Below, in pieces: positions 1-9,989 of a stretch of DNA of 64,000 bases (within the stretch, counting starts at the first letter, position 1; each line of letters begins with the position of its first letter). The position numbers and the translations under genes were made by a program. This stretch comes from Athripsodes cinereus (taxonomy: Eukaryota; Arthropoda; Insecta; Trichoptera; Leptoceridae), in the NCBI GenBank assembly GCA_947579605.1, contig OX388322.1, positions 6,138,001 to 6,202,000 of the forward strand, in the 5' to 3' direction. The notes beneath the pieces were generated by a model. The model did no database searches. It was not told the origin of the DNA and saw only the letters and a list, made by a program, of their open reading frames with translations.

Positions 1-556
1 TGCTGAAAAATTTGCCTAGACGAAGAAACAATTCAATTTTTAGTTTTTAAATACTCGTAGATACCTACTAAAATTACTGTATAATATTTTTTTCCAAAGA
101 GTGAACGGACTGTTTTTGTACAAACAAATACGTACATAGAAGGTTTTATGGTATTAAGATAAAAATCATTCTGAAAAAAAGGCATCTACACTTTTTTGCA
201 GTTTTAAAAATCTGAAGGGCACGTTTTTTCACTGAAAACTCGATATTTGAATGAAATATAATATATCATGGAAAAAATCCCATAGTTAATAATAATATAA
301 CTGTACTGAAACCTATAACATGACTGATGAAAACCCTATTTAAATTAAATTAAACAATTAAATTAAAATCAATCGTTACTGCACGAATAAAATTTAATAT
401 ACGATCAATAACCTAAAAATAATCTCAACGGACAACTGAAAAATTAGAACAATAAATTCAAATTTGACAGTCGAACGTCGTAAAATCAGTTTCAAATATT
501 CAAATTTAGTATTGTCGCGATATTGTAATTAAATAAATGAAAAAACAGTAATTTAC
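1..556 (-). other. Intron 1 (5' part) of minus-strand beta-tubulin gene
   Basis: Sequence downstream of the splice donor of the minus-strand beta-tubulin exon. The donor GTAAAT reads on the minus strand at 551-556. The remaining intron is AT-rich and I see no further exon before the window edge, so exon 2 must lie outside the window to the left. No repeat family is recognisable in it. Confidence 0.8.
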
Positions 557-613
557 CTTAGCTCCAATTTGATTTCCACACTGTCCAGCCTGAATGTGAA
601 CTATTTCCCTCAT
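557..613 (-). CDS. Beta-tubulin, first coding exon (19 codons)
   Basis: On the minus strand the ATG at 613-611 opens a 57-nt exon reading MREIVHIQAGQCGNQIGAK, the invariant beta-tubulin N-terminus. It includes the MREI autoregulation tetrapeptide and the GQCGNQIG loop that contacts the nucleotide. The exon ends on a Lys codon followed by the donor GTAAAT, a phase-0 intron after codon 19. An intron at this place is, from memory, common in insect beta-tubulin genes. The start context ACTAAAATG is favourable. Beta-tubulin pairs with alpha-tubulin in the microtubule lattice. A second exon of identical protein sequence lies at 48542 on the plus strand; the two differ at seven silent third positions. 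The paralogue class cannot be decided because class-specific residues lie in the missing C-terminal exons. Confidence 0.93.
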
Positions 614-840
614 TTTAGTAAATTTATTTTATTTATTTATCGAATTAAAATAAAGAAATGTGCTGATGAAAGTAAACCGAAATTTATACAACAGACCACA
701 AGTATTATCAAACACAGTATGCGACTTCCCGCGCAAGACACCAGAGACAAAATGTTTTAAACTGAAGTACGGATAGTGATGTAGCGATGTGATAATATAT
801 CAAAGTCTACTTTATACAAAGTGATGGATGGTCTACTAGA
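614..840 (-). promoter_or_regulatory. 5' UTR and putative promoter of minus-strand beta-tubulin gene
   Basis: Upstream sequence of the minus-strand exon. Two TATA-like words are present on the minus strand: TATAAAT (682-688), which would put a start near 655-660 and a short leader of about 45 nt, and GTATAAAG (about 814-821). There is no CpG-rich block or NRF-1-like site like that of the plus-strand paralogue, so the two genes probably have different promoter types. Assignment is by position and motif only. Confidence 0.4.
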
Positions 841-983
841 ATTTCTACAAAATAGTATTAATTATTTTTCAGAAAACATTGATATTTCTATTACGATTTG
901 TCGTTCAGTAAACTGAAAATTTTTCATGTTAGACACACAAATTTATCATCAGTAATAAATAAGAAAACATATTTTTCTATCCA

Positions 984-1092
984 TGCTATCACGGTATATC
1001 CCTCAAGTGGGGAAGCCAGCGGGCTAACTACATGTAACGAATATAGAGGTCGTCCTCTTTACACTATTAAAATAAGATATTCAGGCTTTAAA
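984..1092 (-). mobile_element. SINE A, 3' half
   Basis: Matches the tail half of the SINE A repeat in reverse: the plus strand reads CACGGTATATCCC then CAAGTGGGGAAGCCAGC, followed by the two-fold symmetric ACATG region and the ATTCAGG block. Truncated where repeat B begins. Confidence 0.6.
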
Positions 1093-1230
1093 TACAAAAT
1101 AGATCCCGTCTTTGCTTTAAACTCGCCCTCTGTACATTGATAATATTTAATTGAAATTATTTTTTCTATAAAATTGTATGTATTGTGATCAATATACAGA
1201 AATGAATGAATAAATAAATAAAATATGTCT
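1093..1230 (+). mobile_element. Repeat B (LINE 3'-UTR-like), 3' end
   Basis: Contains AAACTCGCCCTCTGTACATT, then ATAAAATTGTATG and TGTGATCAATATACAG, and ends in a GAATGAATAAATAAATAAA tail. The same series recurs at 2605, 10675, 60795 and, in part, in the LINE at 20945-21844. Confidence 0.6.
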
Positions 1231-1304
1231 CCAAAAAGAATCTCTATTTTTTTAAAAAGAAGGTTCTACTTACGATTATATATTTGTCTCAAAAACACTA
1301 AACT

Positions 1305-1440
1305 AAACTTGCTCACACCGGAGGTACCATAGTGGGCAGCATGAGAGACTGGTCGATCAAAAAACCTCCGTGTGCGGAATCTTTTGGCTACACTCCTTCG
1401 ATGATGGTATTCCAGAGAAGCAAACACAGTATGTACATCT
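1305..1440 (+). repeat. Repeat C copy 1
   Basis: Diverged copy of a repeat also at 18395 and 44290. Shared blocks are CACACCGGAGG, ATAGTGGGCAGC, the GTGTGCGGAATCTTTTG block and CTACACTCCTTCGATG. Function unknown. In reverse it could be the degenerate 3' end of a retroelement. Confidence 0.55.
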
Positions 1441-1449
1441 TCAGGCCAC

Positions 1450-2320
1450 TTTCATAATTTAGTTCATTGAAAACTCTCATCATTCATTAAAGATTACCTA
1501 TGGCTGGCTGACACTTTTTCATTCTAGGCCCGATTCCAAAACCCTCTTAATCCATCTAGAATCACCAATTCTGATTGCTTGACCAACACAGCTTCACTCC
1601 AAGAGAAATATGGTTTTCTCTCTCATCCCAGTGTAGGTCTTTTTGATCATAAAAAGTAACAACCTTTTTTTTCATTTTTTGAGTTTAAGTTTGTTTATTT
1701 AGTAAAACTCTATGTTTATGAATGGAAAGAAAGCACTAATTTTAAAGTGACTTGGTTTCGACTGACAAAGTTATCTTCAAACTAATGTTATTACATGCCG
1801 TGTTGTTACTTTAATACTACTAGGTATGTCTAGTATAAACAATAAAAAATGTAATGCTTTTTGTGTCACAAATAATAAATTAGTAGACTAATGTGTAGTA
1901 GATTTTTTTCCAAACACATTTTGACTGTCTTACCAATAAGTCTACTTGTGAAAGCAATTCCTATTCAGCAAATCACTTTCACTCCCTACTACTGAACATG
2001 TTTATTATTATTATTATATGTATTATATGTGCATTCATATATCTTTTACTTATTAAAGACTTGGAACAGCTAGTAATTGTTAGTTATTCATAACAGTACG
2101 CGGGTGACTTGACTTGAAAGGAAGTTTTCAGTGATTCATGATTCTGAAAAAATATAATATAAACGATACACTTATTTAGAATTATGTATATGACTCACAT
2201 GAGACTCTTGATAAACTGCAATGGATTAATTTATTAGATTAAAATATGGTCACACTCTCTCTATAGACCAATTAGACCCTCTATCACAATACACCTTTTT
2301 TATAAGAAAGATTTCAGTAG
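1450..2320. other. No recognisable feature
   Basis: AT-rich intergenic DNA. I see no ORF with family features, RNA gene or member of the named repeats. Confidence 0.4.
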
Positions 2321-2327
2321 GTAGGAA

Positions 2328-2580
2328 TTTCGTGGAGCACCCGCTAAAGAATTAGTCTCCCACTCTTCTCCGTAAGTTTTCAAGTGTCCTGTAAAAGCAG
2401 GTGTTTGAAAAAGTAAGACATTTTACATCTAAAATTCAGCGATGAGGCTTTCCACCCATCCTGAATGACTACATTTTATATTGGGACGGAGAGGACAGCT
2501 TGCATTTTAATTATATGCAGCTGGTCTCCTGGCTACCCCACTATGGGATGTGCCGTGATGGTGTAGTAGTAGAAGTAGTA
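2328..2580 (+). mobile_element. SINE A, near full length
   Basis: Begins with TTTCGTGGAGCACCCGC and contains GTCTCCCACTCTT, AGTGTCCTGTAAAAG, AATTCAGCGATGAGG, CCACCCATCCTGAATG and GGACGGAGAGGACAGC. It ends CTACCCCACTATGGGATG ... CGTGATGGTGTAG with a (TAG)n-like tail. About 250 bp. One of the best copies for defining the family. Confidence 0.75.
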
Positions 2581-2604
2581 ATTTCGTGAAAAGGTGTAAA
2601 TAAT

Positions 2605-2750
2605 TAATTTGGGTTAGTTGGAAGACATCGCGCCTTTGTAATTAACTCGCCTTCATTCTATTGATTGTATTTAATTTGAATGCATTTCTCTATAAAAACG
2701 TATGCATTGAAATCCTTTTGCAGTAAAGAATGAATCAATAATAATAAGTA
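2605..2750 (+). mobile_element. Repeat B copy
   Basis: Starts GGGTTAGTTGGAAGACATCG, continues AACTCGCCTTCAT and TTTGAATGCATTTCTCTATA, and ends AAAGAATGAATCAATAATAA. It follows directly on SINE A. Same order of blocks as the 3' UTR of the LINE at 20945-21844. Confidence 0.6.
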
Positions 2751-2770
2751 AAACTTTATTGGAAAATATG

Positions 2771-2885
2771 AGACTACTATTACTATCTTATCATCACAAC
2801 TTATCTTACAAGTCGGGTAGCCAGAAGACCAACTGCTTCTAATGAACATACAATTTGTCTTCTCTGTGACAAAAAAGAACATTGA
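2771..2885 (-). mobile_element. SINE A, diverged 3' half
   Basis: The plus strand shows ACTACTATTACTATC (reverse of the TAG tail), then TTACAAGTCGGGTAGCCAG, AAGACCAACTGC and GTCTTCTCTGTG, in SINE A order. Confidence 0.55.
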
Positions 2886-3246
2886 TTCTTTATATTTATG
2901 TAAGTAGGTATACGCTGAATACATAGATATATGGATGAATTCATAGAGAATGGATAAGTCTTAATAAAGTTAGCTGATAAAGGTGCCTATACCGAATATA
3001 CAAAGGTTAAAAACCTAAGTATTTTATTTTGAATAAACTATGTCATTTTCCGGTATATTATGTATACCTAATAATATTTTATTGTAGTTTATTCACCTTC
3101 TTTATCAGAAGACTTAAGAGTTTATTTACTAATTCATATTTTGAATGTTTTATAAAGCGATAACTACCTAAGTTTATTTTAATGTGTACAAAATTTAATT
3201 ATTAACTTTAAAATAAAATACCCAAAATGCTAGTGTTTATTACATC

Positions 3247-3568
3247 TGCTGACTACTCCACTTGTGGGATATGCCGTGGTGGTATAGCAGTAGTAGAATA
3301 TAAGATTATTCAGCCGAGAACATGTTCCGTGAAAATCTCGGCAAAGAATAGGTTTCTCAATCTTTTCTTTAAGATTTTGAGTGTCTGGTAAAAGACAGGT
3401 ATTCCAAAAACATCACGATTAGCAACTTCAATTCAGCGATGAGGTAATCCACCCATCCTGAATATCCTTATTTTATTGGCACAAAATGGACGATTTGTAT
3501 TTTTTTTTTGATATGGATAGTCCGCTGGCTACCTTATTTGTGAGTTACACCGTGTTGGTATAGATAGA
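3247..3568 (+). mobile_element. Two adjacent SINE A copies
   Basis: A 3'-end fragment at 3247-3298 (CTCCACTTGTGGGATATGCC ... tail TAGCAGTAGTAG) is followed by a near-complete copy at 3318-3568 (CCGTGAAAATCTCGGCAAAG ... CACCCATCCTGAATATCC ... GGTATAGATAGATAAA). The second copy carries an ATAG-type tail like that of the LINE family sharing its 3' end. Confidence 0.65.
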
Positions 3569-4095
3569 TAAAGGCATAATAATATATTATGATGTGTTGA
3601 AATCATTAAAATAATTTATATCACAAATGAAAAATAGTTTTACACGTTTGTCTAAATACTTACTACGATTCATTTTCACATTAATTAAAAATCTATCCTC
3701 GAATAACTTACTGACTCTAATAAAAATAAAACACATTATAATGAACACGTGTCTGTAAAAACGTCATAACAAAATGACAACAAAAATATTGTCATCGTGA
3801 AGTCATTCCAGATTCCAGCTCAACTCAATAGCATTAGCTTAAGTGTCGTGTACATTATTTCACTTTGGGTAATCATCCAAGCTTTTCATCGAAAGTGAAC
3901 GAGTATGTTTATATATTATGTAAGAGAACAAGACCGCTAAAATTTCTATAAAATAACATACTTCGATACAGATTATCTTTTTTCCCTATATAATAATATA
4001 AAACGTATCAATCACATGTTTTATATTTAATACTTCAAATGTTACTTAGTACCTACTTAATTTGTTTAGGTAATAGGTATATTGCTAGAAACAGC

Positions 4096-4295
4096 AGGGT
4101 AACTCTTGACACAATCTAAATACGATCTTTATCTAGTCTTGATCTTCATCATACGACGCACGAAGGGACTATGGTCAAAAATACCACGCTACCGTTACCG
4201 CGAGATTGGTATGCACGTATTTTTGACTAATAGTCACTTCGCGCGTCGTATGATTAAGATTAAGATCGTATTTAGATTTTGTCAAGAGTAACCCT
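4096..4295. mobile_element. Foldback MITE, ~200 bp palindrome
   Basis: The left arm starts AGGGTAACTCTTGACACAAT and the right arm ends in its near-perfect reverse complement (TTGTCAAGAGTAACCCT). The match continues inward through ATCTAAATACGATCTT, CATACGACGCRCGAAG and GTCAAAAATAC, so nearly the whole element is one hairpin. No coding capacity. No convincing target duplication. Superfamily not assigned. Confidence 0.75.
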
Positions 4296-5009
4296 AGAGT
4301 TTTATTTATTTATTTACATTTGCAGACGGCGTGAGCCTTTTACATATTCAAATATATGACAGACTACAAAAATATACATAATACAAGTTCACATATTATA
4401 CACGCATCACAGATTTTGTTCCTATTCGTTAATTATTCTATTGAAAACCGTTTTTGTTTCATAGAAATAATTTATTCTATTACATTTTATAGTCTATGAT
4501 CGATTCAGTGAGAGGAGTCGTCAAAAAATTGTCAGATCGTGAGAGCTTTCATCCATCATCCGGAATGTTCGCTGATGAAACATCAATATACACTTTTCAC
4601 TTTTGATGATTACTAAAAGTGATAAATGTGAATGACACTTTAGCTATAACGTTGATCCAAAGTCCGAGTGGTAATAATTCCAGAATCTAAAAATAATTTC
4701 CAGCCTCTGTATGTATCTAGCATAATATAATATAGATGTGTAGCAGTTCTGTTCTCTTGGTTGGAGATGAATGTCCTGGAAAAACAAAACAAAAAGAATC
4801 ACCGTGGATACTAACACTAATAAAATATACTGAATAATATAATGCGATGCACTCTGTACTGTACTGTGACATGTTATTATTATTTTGGCAGTATGGAAAT
4901 AGCAGATACTGTGAATTTAATAAGAAATGTGATTTATTGTGATTTTGTGTAGGTGAAAATTTGTAATAGATTTTCGAATAATATCTAAATAGCTATACAA
5001 TTACGGCGT

Positions 5010-5060
5010 CTCCCTCAAGCGAGGTAGCTAGTAGACTTCTTCTTTTCGAGTCGGTCAGTA
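5010..5060 (-). mobile_element. SINE A 3'-end fragment
   Basis: ACGGCGTCTCCCTCAAGCGA then GGTAGCTAGTAGAC is a diverged form of the SINE A tail in reverse. Confidence 0.35.
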
Positions 5061-5084
5061 AACAATAAAAATAACAAAACATTA

Positions 5085-5275
5085 AAATCTATATTCCCAT
5101 TCCCTCCCAGAAAGCCACGACCTCTCTTGCAAGTTACCCCAGGTGAGTTTGCTTCCACGAATTCCTCCCAGTGACACTGTCTTGGGGCCATTGGATATGT
5201 CAGGAGGTGCCCAGTGTTTTGCTCCTCTCCACAGTCATAATACCGTGCTCTCAGTTAAACCCCAATCTCTGAAGG
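5085..5275 (-). pseudogene. LINE ORF2 C-terminal fragment
   Basis: On the minus strand a reading frame gives YYDCGEEQNTGHLLTYP followed by a tryptophan-containing stretch. The C-x-C-G/E-E-Q-T-x-H-L-L-x-x-P arrangement is typical of the cysteine/histidine tail of Jockey- or CR1-type LINE polyproteins; here the first Cys of the pair is Tyr and the final Cys is Tyr. No start or upstream reverse transcriptase is left. A dead 5'-truncated fragment. Confidence 0.5.
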
Positions 5276-5309
5276 TAGACTATGCTAGTAGACTGACTAA
5301 ACATAACAT

Positions 5310-5523
5310 AACATGTGTGTAGACAATTCACACAGATCGAGCTAGTCCAAAACTAAGATATGAATCTTGTATAATGGGTTCTAACGCGACGATACACATA
5401 TATACAATGCACTAAACACATATACCAAGTAACATCTAGACCCAGAACAATTTGAAAAAGATCGGGAATCGAACCCGGAACCTAGTGACTCAAAGACGAA
5501 TCCGTGTCACACTCATCGCCCGC
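5310..5523 (-). mobile_element. tRNA-derived SINE, degenerate copy
   Basis: Same element as 22987-23223 and in the same orientation. Shared parts are ACATGTGTGTAGACAATTCA, GAGCTAGTCC, AATTTGAAAAAG, and a B-box region reading ATCGGGAATCGAACCCGG on the plus strand. The A-box end is decayed. Confidence 0.65.
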
Positions 5524-5524
5524 A

Positions 5525-6200
5525 CGTAATAAATGTACAGTAAAGATTAGATAAACAGTCAAGAAAACATTTAAACAGATGATAAATTCAAGAATGACGG
5601 GAAGATGAGTAACATTTTTATGAATATTTTTTTTCATTCGTAGGTAAACTATGTATCAATTAATTCATATCAATGTACATAGTACAGCTATGAATCAAAA
5701 TATCATACTTATATTTAGGATATGTGTACATAAGTATGCACTTACTAGAATGTCTGAAAATCAGTCATCAAGTAGGCAGACAAAGGTAAATAATTGTTTA
5801 ATGATAACCCAACTTTACATTGATATAATGTATTACGCCGAGATCTTATCATCGTCTCGTATGTCCTGTATTCATTTTTATATGAAACAAAATTGTTTAA
5901 TTAAATATAATTAAGTAGGTACTTAATGCATTCCTTAGCTGAAAGTAGAATGCACACTGTCGAAATAGAAATATACAACATATTCATATCTTTATGGATC
6001 AATGCCCCCTTAACACCACCATATTTTTCAAATTTGCACTTTGCAATAGGAAAATTTTGCAAAGTAAGCGAATTTTGGAATCTGTATCTGCTCCTGCTGT
6101 TCGCCCCGTGAGTCACATGCAGTTCATTGACAAAATATCCAGTATCGAACCTTTTCTTCTCTCTTGGTAATTAGTGTTCTCAAAATTAATTTCAGTTGTT
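5525..6200. other. No recognisable feature
   Basis: AT-rich spacer with only short chance reading frames; none resembles a known family. Confidence 0.35.
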
Positions 6201-6204
6201 ATAT

Positions 6205-7172
6205 TATAGTATAGTATAGTAGTATAGTATAGTATAGTATAGTATAGTATAGTATAGTATAGTATAGTATAGTATAGTATAGTATAGTATAGTATAGTAT
6301 AGTATAGTATAGTATAGTATAGTATAGTATAGTATAGTATAGTATAGTATAGTATAGTATAGTATAGTATAGTATAGTATAGTATAGTATAGTATAGTAT
6401 AGTATAGTATAGTATAGTATAGTATAGTATAGTATAGTATAGTATAGTATAGTATAGTATAGTATAGTATAGTATAGTATAGTATAGTATAGTATAGTAT
6501 AGTATAGTATAGTATAGTATAGTATAGTATAGTATAGTATAGTATAGTATGGTATGGTATGGTATGGTATGGTATGGTATGGTATGGTATGGTATGGTAT
6601 GGTATGGTATGGTATGGTATGGTATGGTATGGTATGGTATGGTATGGTATGGTATGGTATGGTATGGTATGGTATGGTATGGTATAGTATAGTATAGTAT
6701 AGTATAGTATAGTATAGTATAGTATAGTATAGTATAGTATAGTATAGTATAGTATAGTATAGTATAGTATAGTATAGTATAGTATAGTATAGTATAGTAT
6801 AGTATAGTATAGTATAGTATAGTATAGTATAGTATAGTATAGTATAGTATAGTATAGTATAGTATAGTATAGTATAGTATAGTATAGTATAGTATAGTAT
6901 AGTATAGTATAGTATAGTATAGTATAGTATAGTATAGCATAGCATAGCATAGCATAGCATAGCATAGCATAGCATAGCATAGCATAGCATAGCATAGCAT
7001 AGCATAGCATAGCATAGCATAGCATAGCATAGCATAGCATAGCATAGCATAGCATAGCATAGCATAGCATAGCATAGTATAGTATAGTATAGTATAGTAT
7101 AGTATAGTATAGTATAGTATAGTATAGTATAGTATAGTATAGTATAGTATAGTATAGTATAGTATAGTATAT
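6205..7172. repeat. Pentanucleotide satellite (AGTAT)n with variant blocks
   Basis: About 970 bp of pure 5-bp units in five blocks: AGTAT (6221-6550, 66 units, after a short two-base phase slip at its left edge), GGTAT (6551-6685, 27 units), AGTAT (6686-6935, 50 units), AGCAT (6936-7075, 28 units), AGTAT (7076-7170, 19 units). Switches between unit types are abrupt and each block is homogeneous. None of the unit types makes a stop codon on the minus strand, so long artificial reading frames run through it in all three minus frames. Confidence 0.97.
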
Positions 7173-7174
7173 TA

Positions 7175-7856
7175 TTAATTTCACTAAGAAGTTTGCTGAA
7201 GTATGGACGGATATTATTTTTCTAAAGCCTCATTTCTACAATACGCATGACTACCTATAGCGTAATTTTGCGAATAATTTCTTTTTTATTCATTGTCAAT
7301 TGCTCCTGTGATTTCTCTCCTTCCATCTTCAGCGTGACATCACTAATTTGCATCTTGCATTTGCAGACGCCAGCCCATTAGGTACTGTTACAGTCACACA
7401 GGTCTCTTTATTTTTATTATTATGTACTTCATTATATATAGGTAAATATGTAAACTACACATTATAGGCACATATTTAGATGATTGTGTATTTTGTCACA
7501 CGGTTTCTATTTCTGAACGAAAGCAAAACTGTCTCCAACTTGGAAATTGTATCCACGACTGGTGAAATGTAGACAGATTTCTCCAGAGAGACGAATTGGA
7601 AAAAATCGATTGGTATTGGAAAATAAAATGGCTAGTCCTAGCTTCTCAATAGTCTGTAAATTAAGGTGAATAGAAGTCGGGATTCTTCTTCACTCTTTCC
7701 AGATTCATTTCTGATAGGCATCACTTTTTTTACTATCAGATCATCTCTTGCCACTCCAGAACTTTTATTGCCTACCTTGAGTCGGAGCAATGAAGTCCAA
7801 AATGTATTGAAATAACGAAATCAATCTTAAGTAAGTCGAATGCTCAATCGACCATA
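7175..7856. other. No recognisable feature
   Basis: Intergenic DNA between the satellite and the MITE pair. Nothing recognisable beyond short AT-rich runs. Confidence 0.35.
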
Positions 7857-7864
7857 CTTTATAG

Positions 7865-8055
7865 CAGTGTTTCCCAAACTATGGGTCGCGAGCAAATATT
7901 GAGTGGGCCTTAAGTGGTTCCATGACTCGCTTCTAGAGAATCTGAGCATTACCAATATCTATGACCTCTTTTCTCTAAGACAGCTAAAAGGTGGGTCCCA
8001 AGATTGGAAATTTTTCCTAGATGGGTCGGAGCCTAGTCAACTTTGGGAACCACTG
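7865..8055. mobile_element. hAT-like MITE (191 bp)
   Basis: Terminal inverted repeats CAGTGTTTCCCAAACT / AGTTTGGGAACCACTG-type (right end reads CTTTGGGAACCACTG). Flanked by 8-bp direct repeats CTTTATAG (7857-7864) and CTCTATAG (8056-8063), one mismatch. The 8-bp duplication and CAGTG ends are diagnostic of the hAT superfamily. Too short to encode a transposase. Confidence 0.85.
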
Positions 8056-8063
8056 CTCTATAG

Positions 8064-8399
8064 CAAGGGTGGCCATCCCGCGGCCGGTTGGGTGTCTACG
8101 TGCGGCCTGCAAAGCATATGCACACTTACTTTTTTAATAATAGTCGGTACAAGTACCCGTTACTTTTTTGAAAGAGGCGTTATGAGAAAATATTCTTAAA
8201 CAAAAACCGAGGAGTTTTGAAACATTTCAAATTACTATACCATTTTGAAAATTTGGTGACGGCGGGGGAGGGGGAGGTAGATATTTTAAGGTGAAGTAAA
8301 ATTATCAAATGTTCCATACATGAAGTATATTGTTGTGTGGCCCGGTAGGAAATCTATTCTGAAATTTGGCCCGGCTGCTAAAAAGGTTGGCCACCCATG
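8064..8399. mobile_element. hAT-like MITE (336 bp), adjacent insertion
   Basis: Left end CAAGGGTGGCCATCCCGCGG, right end GGTTGGCCACCCATG, imperfect inverted repeats. Flanked by perfect 8-bp duplications CTCTATAG at 8056-8063 and 8400-8407. It shares its left duplication with the right duplication of the MITE just before it. Contains a G-rich tract GGCGGGGGAGGGGGAGG near 8262-8276. Confidence 0.85.
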
Positions 8400-8430
8400 C
8401 TCTATAGTCTATAAATCTATACCATACTCT

Positions 8431-8690
8431 ATTACTACTATACCATCACGGCATTTCCCACAAGTAAGGTATAGCCAGCAGACTAGCTGCATGTGGTATA
8501 CATGCAAGCCGTCATCTCCATGCTAATATAAAATCAAGACATTCGGGATGGGTGGCAAACATCGCCGCTGAATTTATAAGGAAAATTATAATATAAATTT
8601 TCGAACACCTGCCTTTTACAGGACACTCGAAAGCCTACAGAAAAGAGTGGGAGACCAATTCTTTACCATATGTTCCACGAGATACATCCA
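8431..8690 (-). mobile_element. SINE A, near full length
   Basis: The plus strand reads ACTACTATACCATCACGGC, TTTCCCACAAG, GCCAGCAGACTAGCTGCATG, then GGGATGGGTGGCAAAC, CGAACACCTGCCTTTTACAG, GTGGGAGACCAATTCTTT and ends near ATGTTCCACGAG. Opposite orientation to the copy at 2328. Confidence 0.75.
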
Positions 8691-8699
8691 TGAAACACA

Positions 8700-9260
8700 A
8701 TACGTATTATGTATTTTAATATTCACAATCCCGTCCTGTAACTGCAGTTACGAACTGAAAGTATAGGGTTATTATATTATATATAGTTAGTTATAGCTAT
8801 CTACTTATATGAACTTCATGATTATAATTAGATTGGAATAATATATTTATATATACAAAGGTATATACTAATGTATATTATTCTGAAACTCAGCATGGAA
8901 ATATATTACCCAAGTGTTGAGTAAAACCGGAAATAAGTATGATGCCCACAAAAACCAAACAGTCTTAACTCTTTATCTCAGGAATTAGGTACCTATATAA
9001 TACATTATTATATTTATTTATTTATTTATCAACTTCTTATGGAACAAATAGTCAACACAAAAAACAATACTACACAGATATATTTTTTTTCTTGAATAAT
9101 AGTGTGAATGTTAAATTAATCTATGAGGGTTTGTTTACGAGATGTCTGTATGAGATTGAACGTATGTATCTAAAGATGACATGTGCATATTTATTTGTGG
9201 GCGTTCCATCCAACAGAGGGTGATTTTGCCCATGTTAGATATCATCATTATAATAATGGC
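8700..9260. other. No recognisable feature
   Basis: AT-rich intergenic DNA without a supported feature. Confidence 0.35.
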
Positions 9261-9264
9261 TATC

Positions 9265-9985
9265 ATTTAAACGATCAGCATAATATTGATGCTATGTTCA
9301 GCAGAAAAATGTATTCTGCCGACAAATATATCATGTTGATATGCTACTTATGCCCAGCGAAAATATTATATTTCTATTGCAAATAATATGATATTGTAAA
9401 ACTCTAAATTTAATCGACCGGCAAAATTATGAATTGACCGGCATAATGATTATTTGTCCAGCAAAATAAATAAATGAGCAGCAAACCGTGAGCTAATTTT
9501 AATAAAACCTGTGAAAGCTAAATTTTTAATCTTGTTCAAATAATAAATCTTTGTATGTTGCATCTTTTTATGTGATTTTATATGTAGCATCTGAATAAAC
9601 GACACTAGCGTTTTTCGACATTTCAGTTAGATATTAAATTTCTAGTCATCATTAATTTGGTAAGAAATCACAAAAAAATCATGTGGATCCGAAGGTAAAT
9701 CGGTGTGTGAAAAATATTGTTTATCTAATATTTTCTGCCGGTCAAATAATAATTCTGCTGCTCAAATAACAATTCTGCTGGTCAATTAATTATTTTGTTG
9801 TGCGAGTATTTATTAAGCTGTTAAAATTTGTTAAATTGCCGATATAACCAAGTTTGTTTGTACAACAAGTGTTGCGCTTATTTTTTATTTATTGCCGATG
9901 AAAACATTGTTTGCTGTGCAAATGACTTAAATGCTGATTTTTCTTGCCGAACGAATGGATAATTAGCCGAACAAATAATTAGTTC
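9265..9985. mobile_element. Putative foldback element with inverted ~20-bp unit arrays
   Basis: From about 9265 to 9490 a degenerate ~20-bp motif recurs (for example ATCGACCGGCAAAATTATGA, TTGACCGGCATAATGATTAT, TTGTCCAGCAAAATAAATAA). From about 9725 to 9985 the reverse complement of that motif recurs (for example TTCTGCCGGTCAAATAATAA, TTCTGCTGCTCAAATAACAA, ATTAGCCGAACAAATAATTA). A ~235-bp unrelated spacer separates the halves. Oppositely oriented short-unit arrays around a spacer resemble FB/Galileo foldback elements. The exact ends and target duplication could not be found. Confidence 0.5.
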
Positions 9986-9989
9986 CCTT

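Noticed and set aside
569..760. 63-codon plus-strand frame at the window start
   Set aside because: Its beginning is the antisense of the beta-tubulin exon at 557-613; the rest is promoter sequence.
6113..7184. Three overlapping minus-strand frames of 288-326 codons reading repeated LYYTI / LCYAM
   Set aside because: They are produced by the pentanucleotide satellite, none of whose unit types contains a stop in any minus frame; no real coding signal.
8070..8130. Short GC-rich stretch as a CpG promoter
   Set aside because: It is the terminal region of the hAT-like MITE at 8064-8399.
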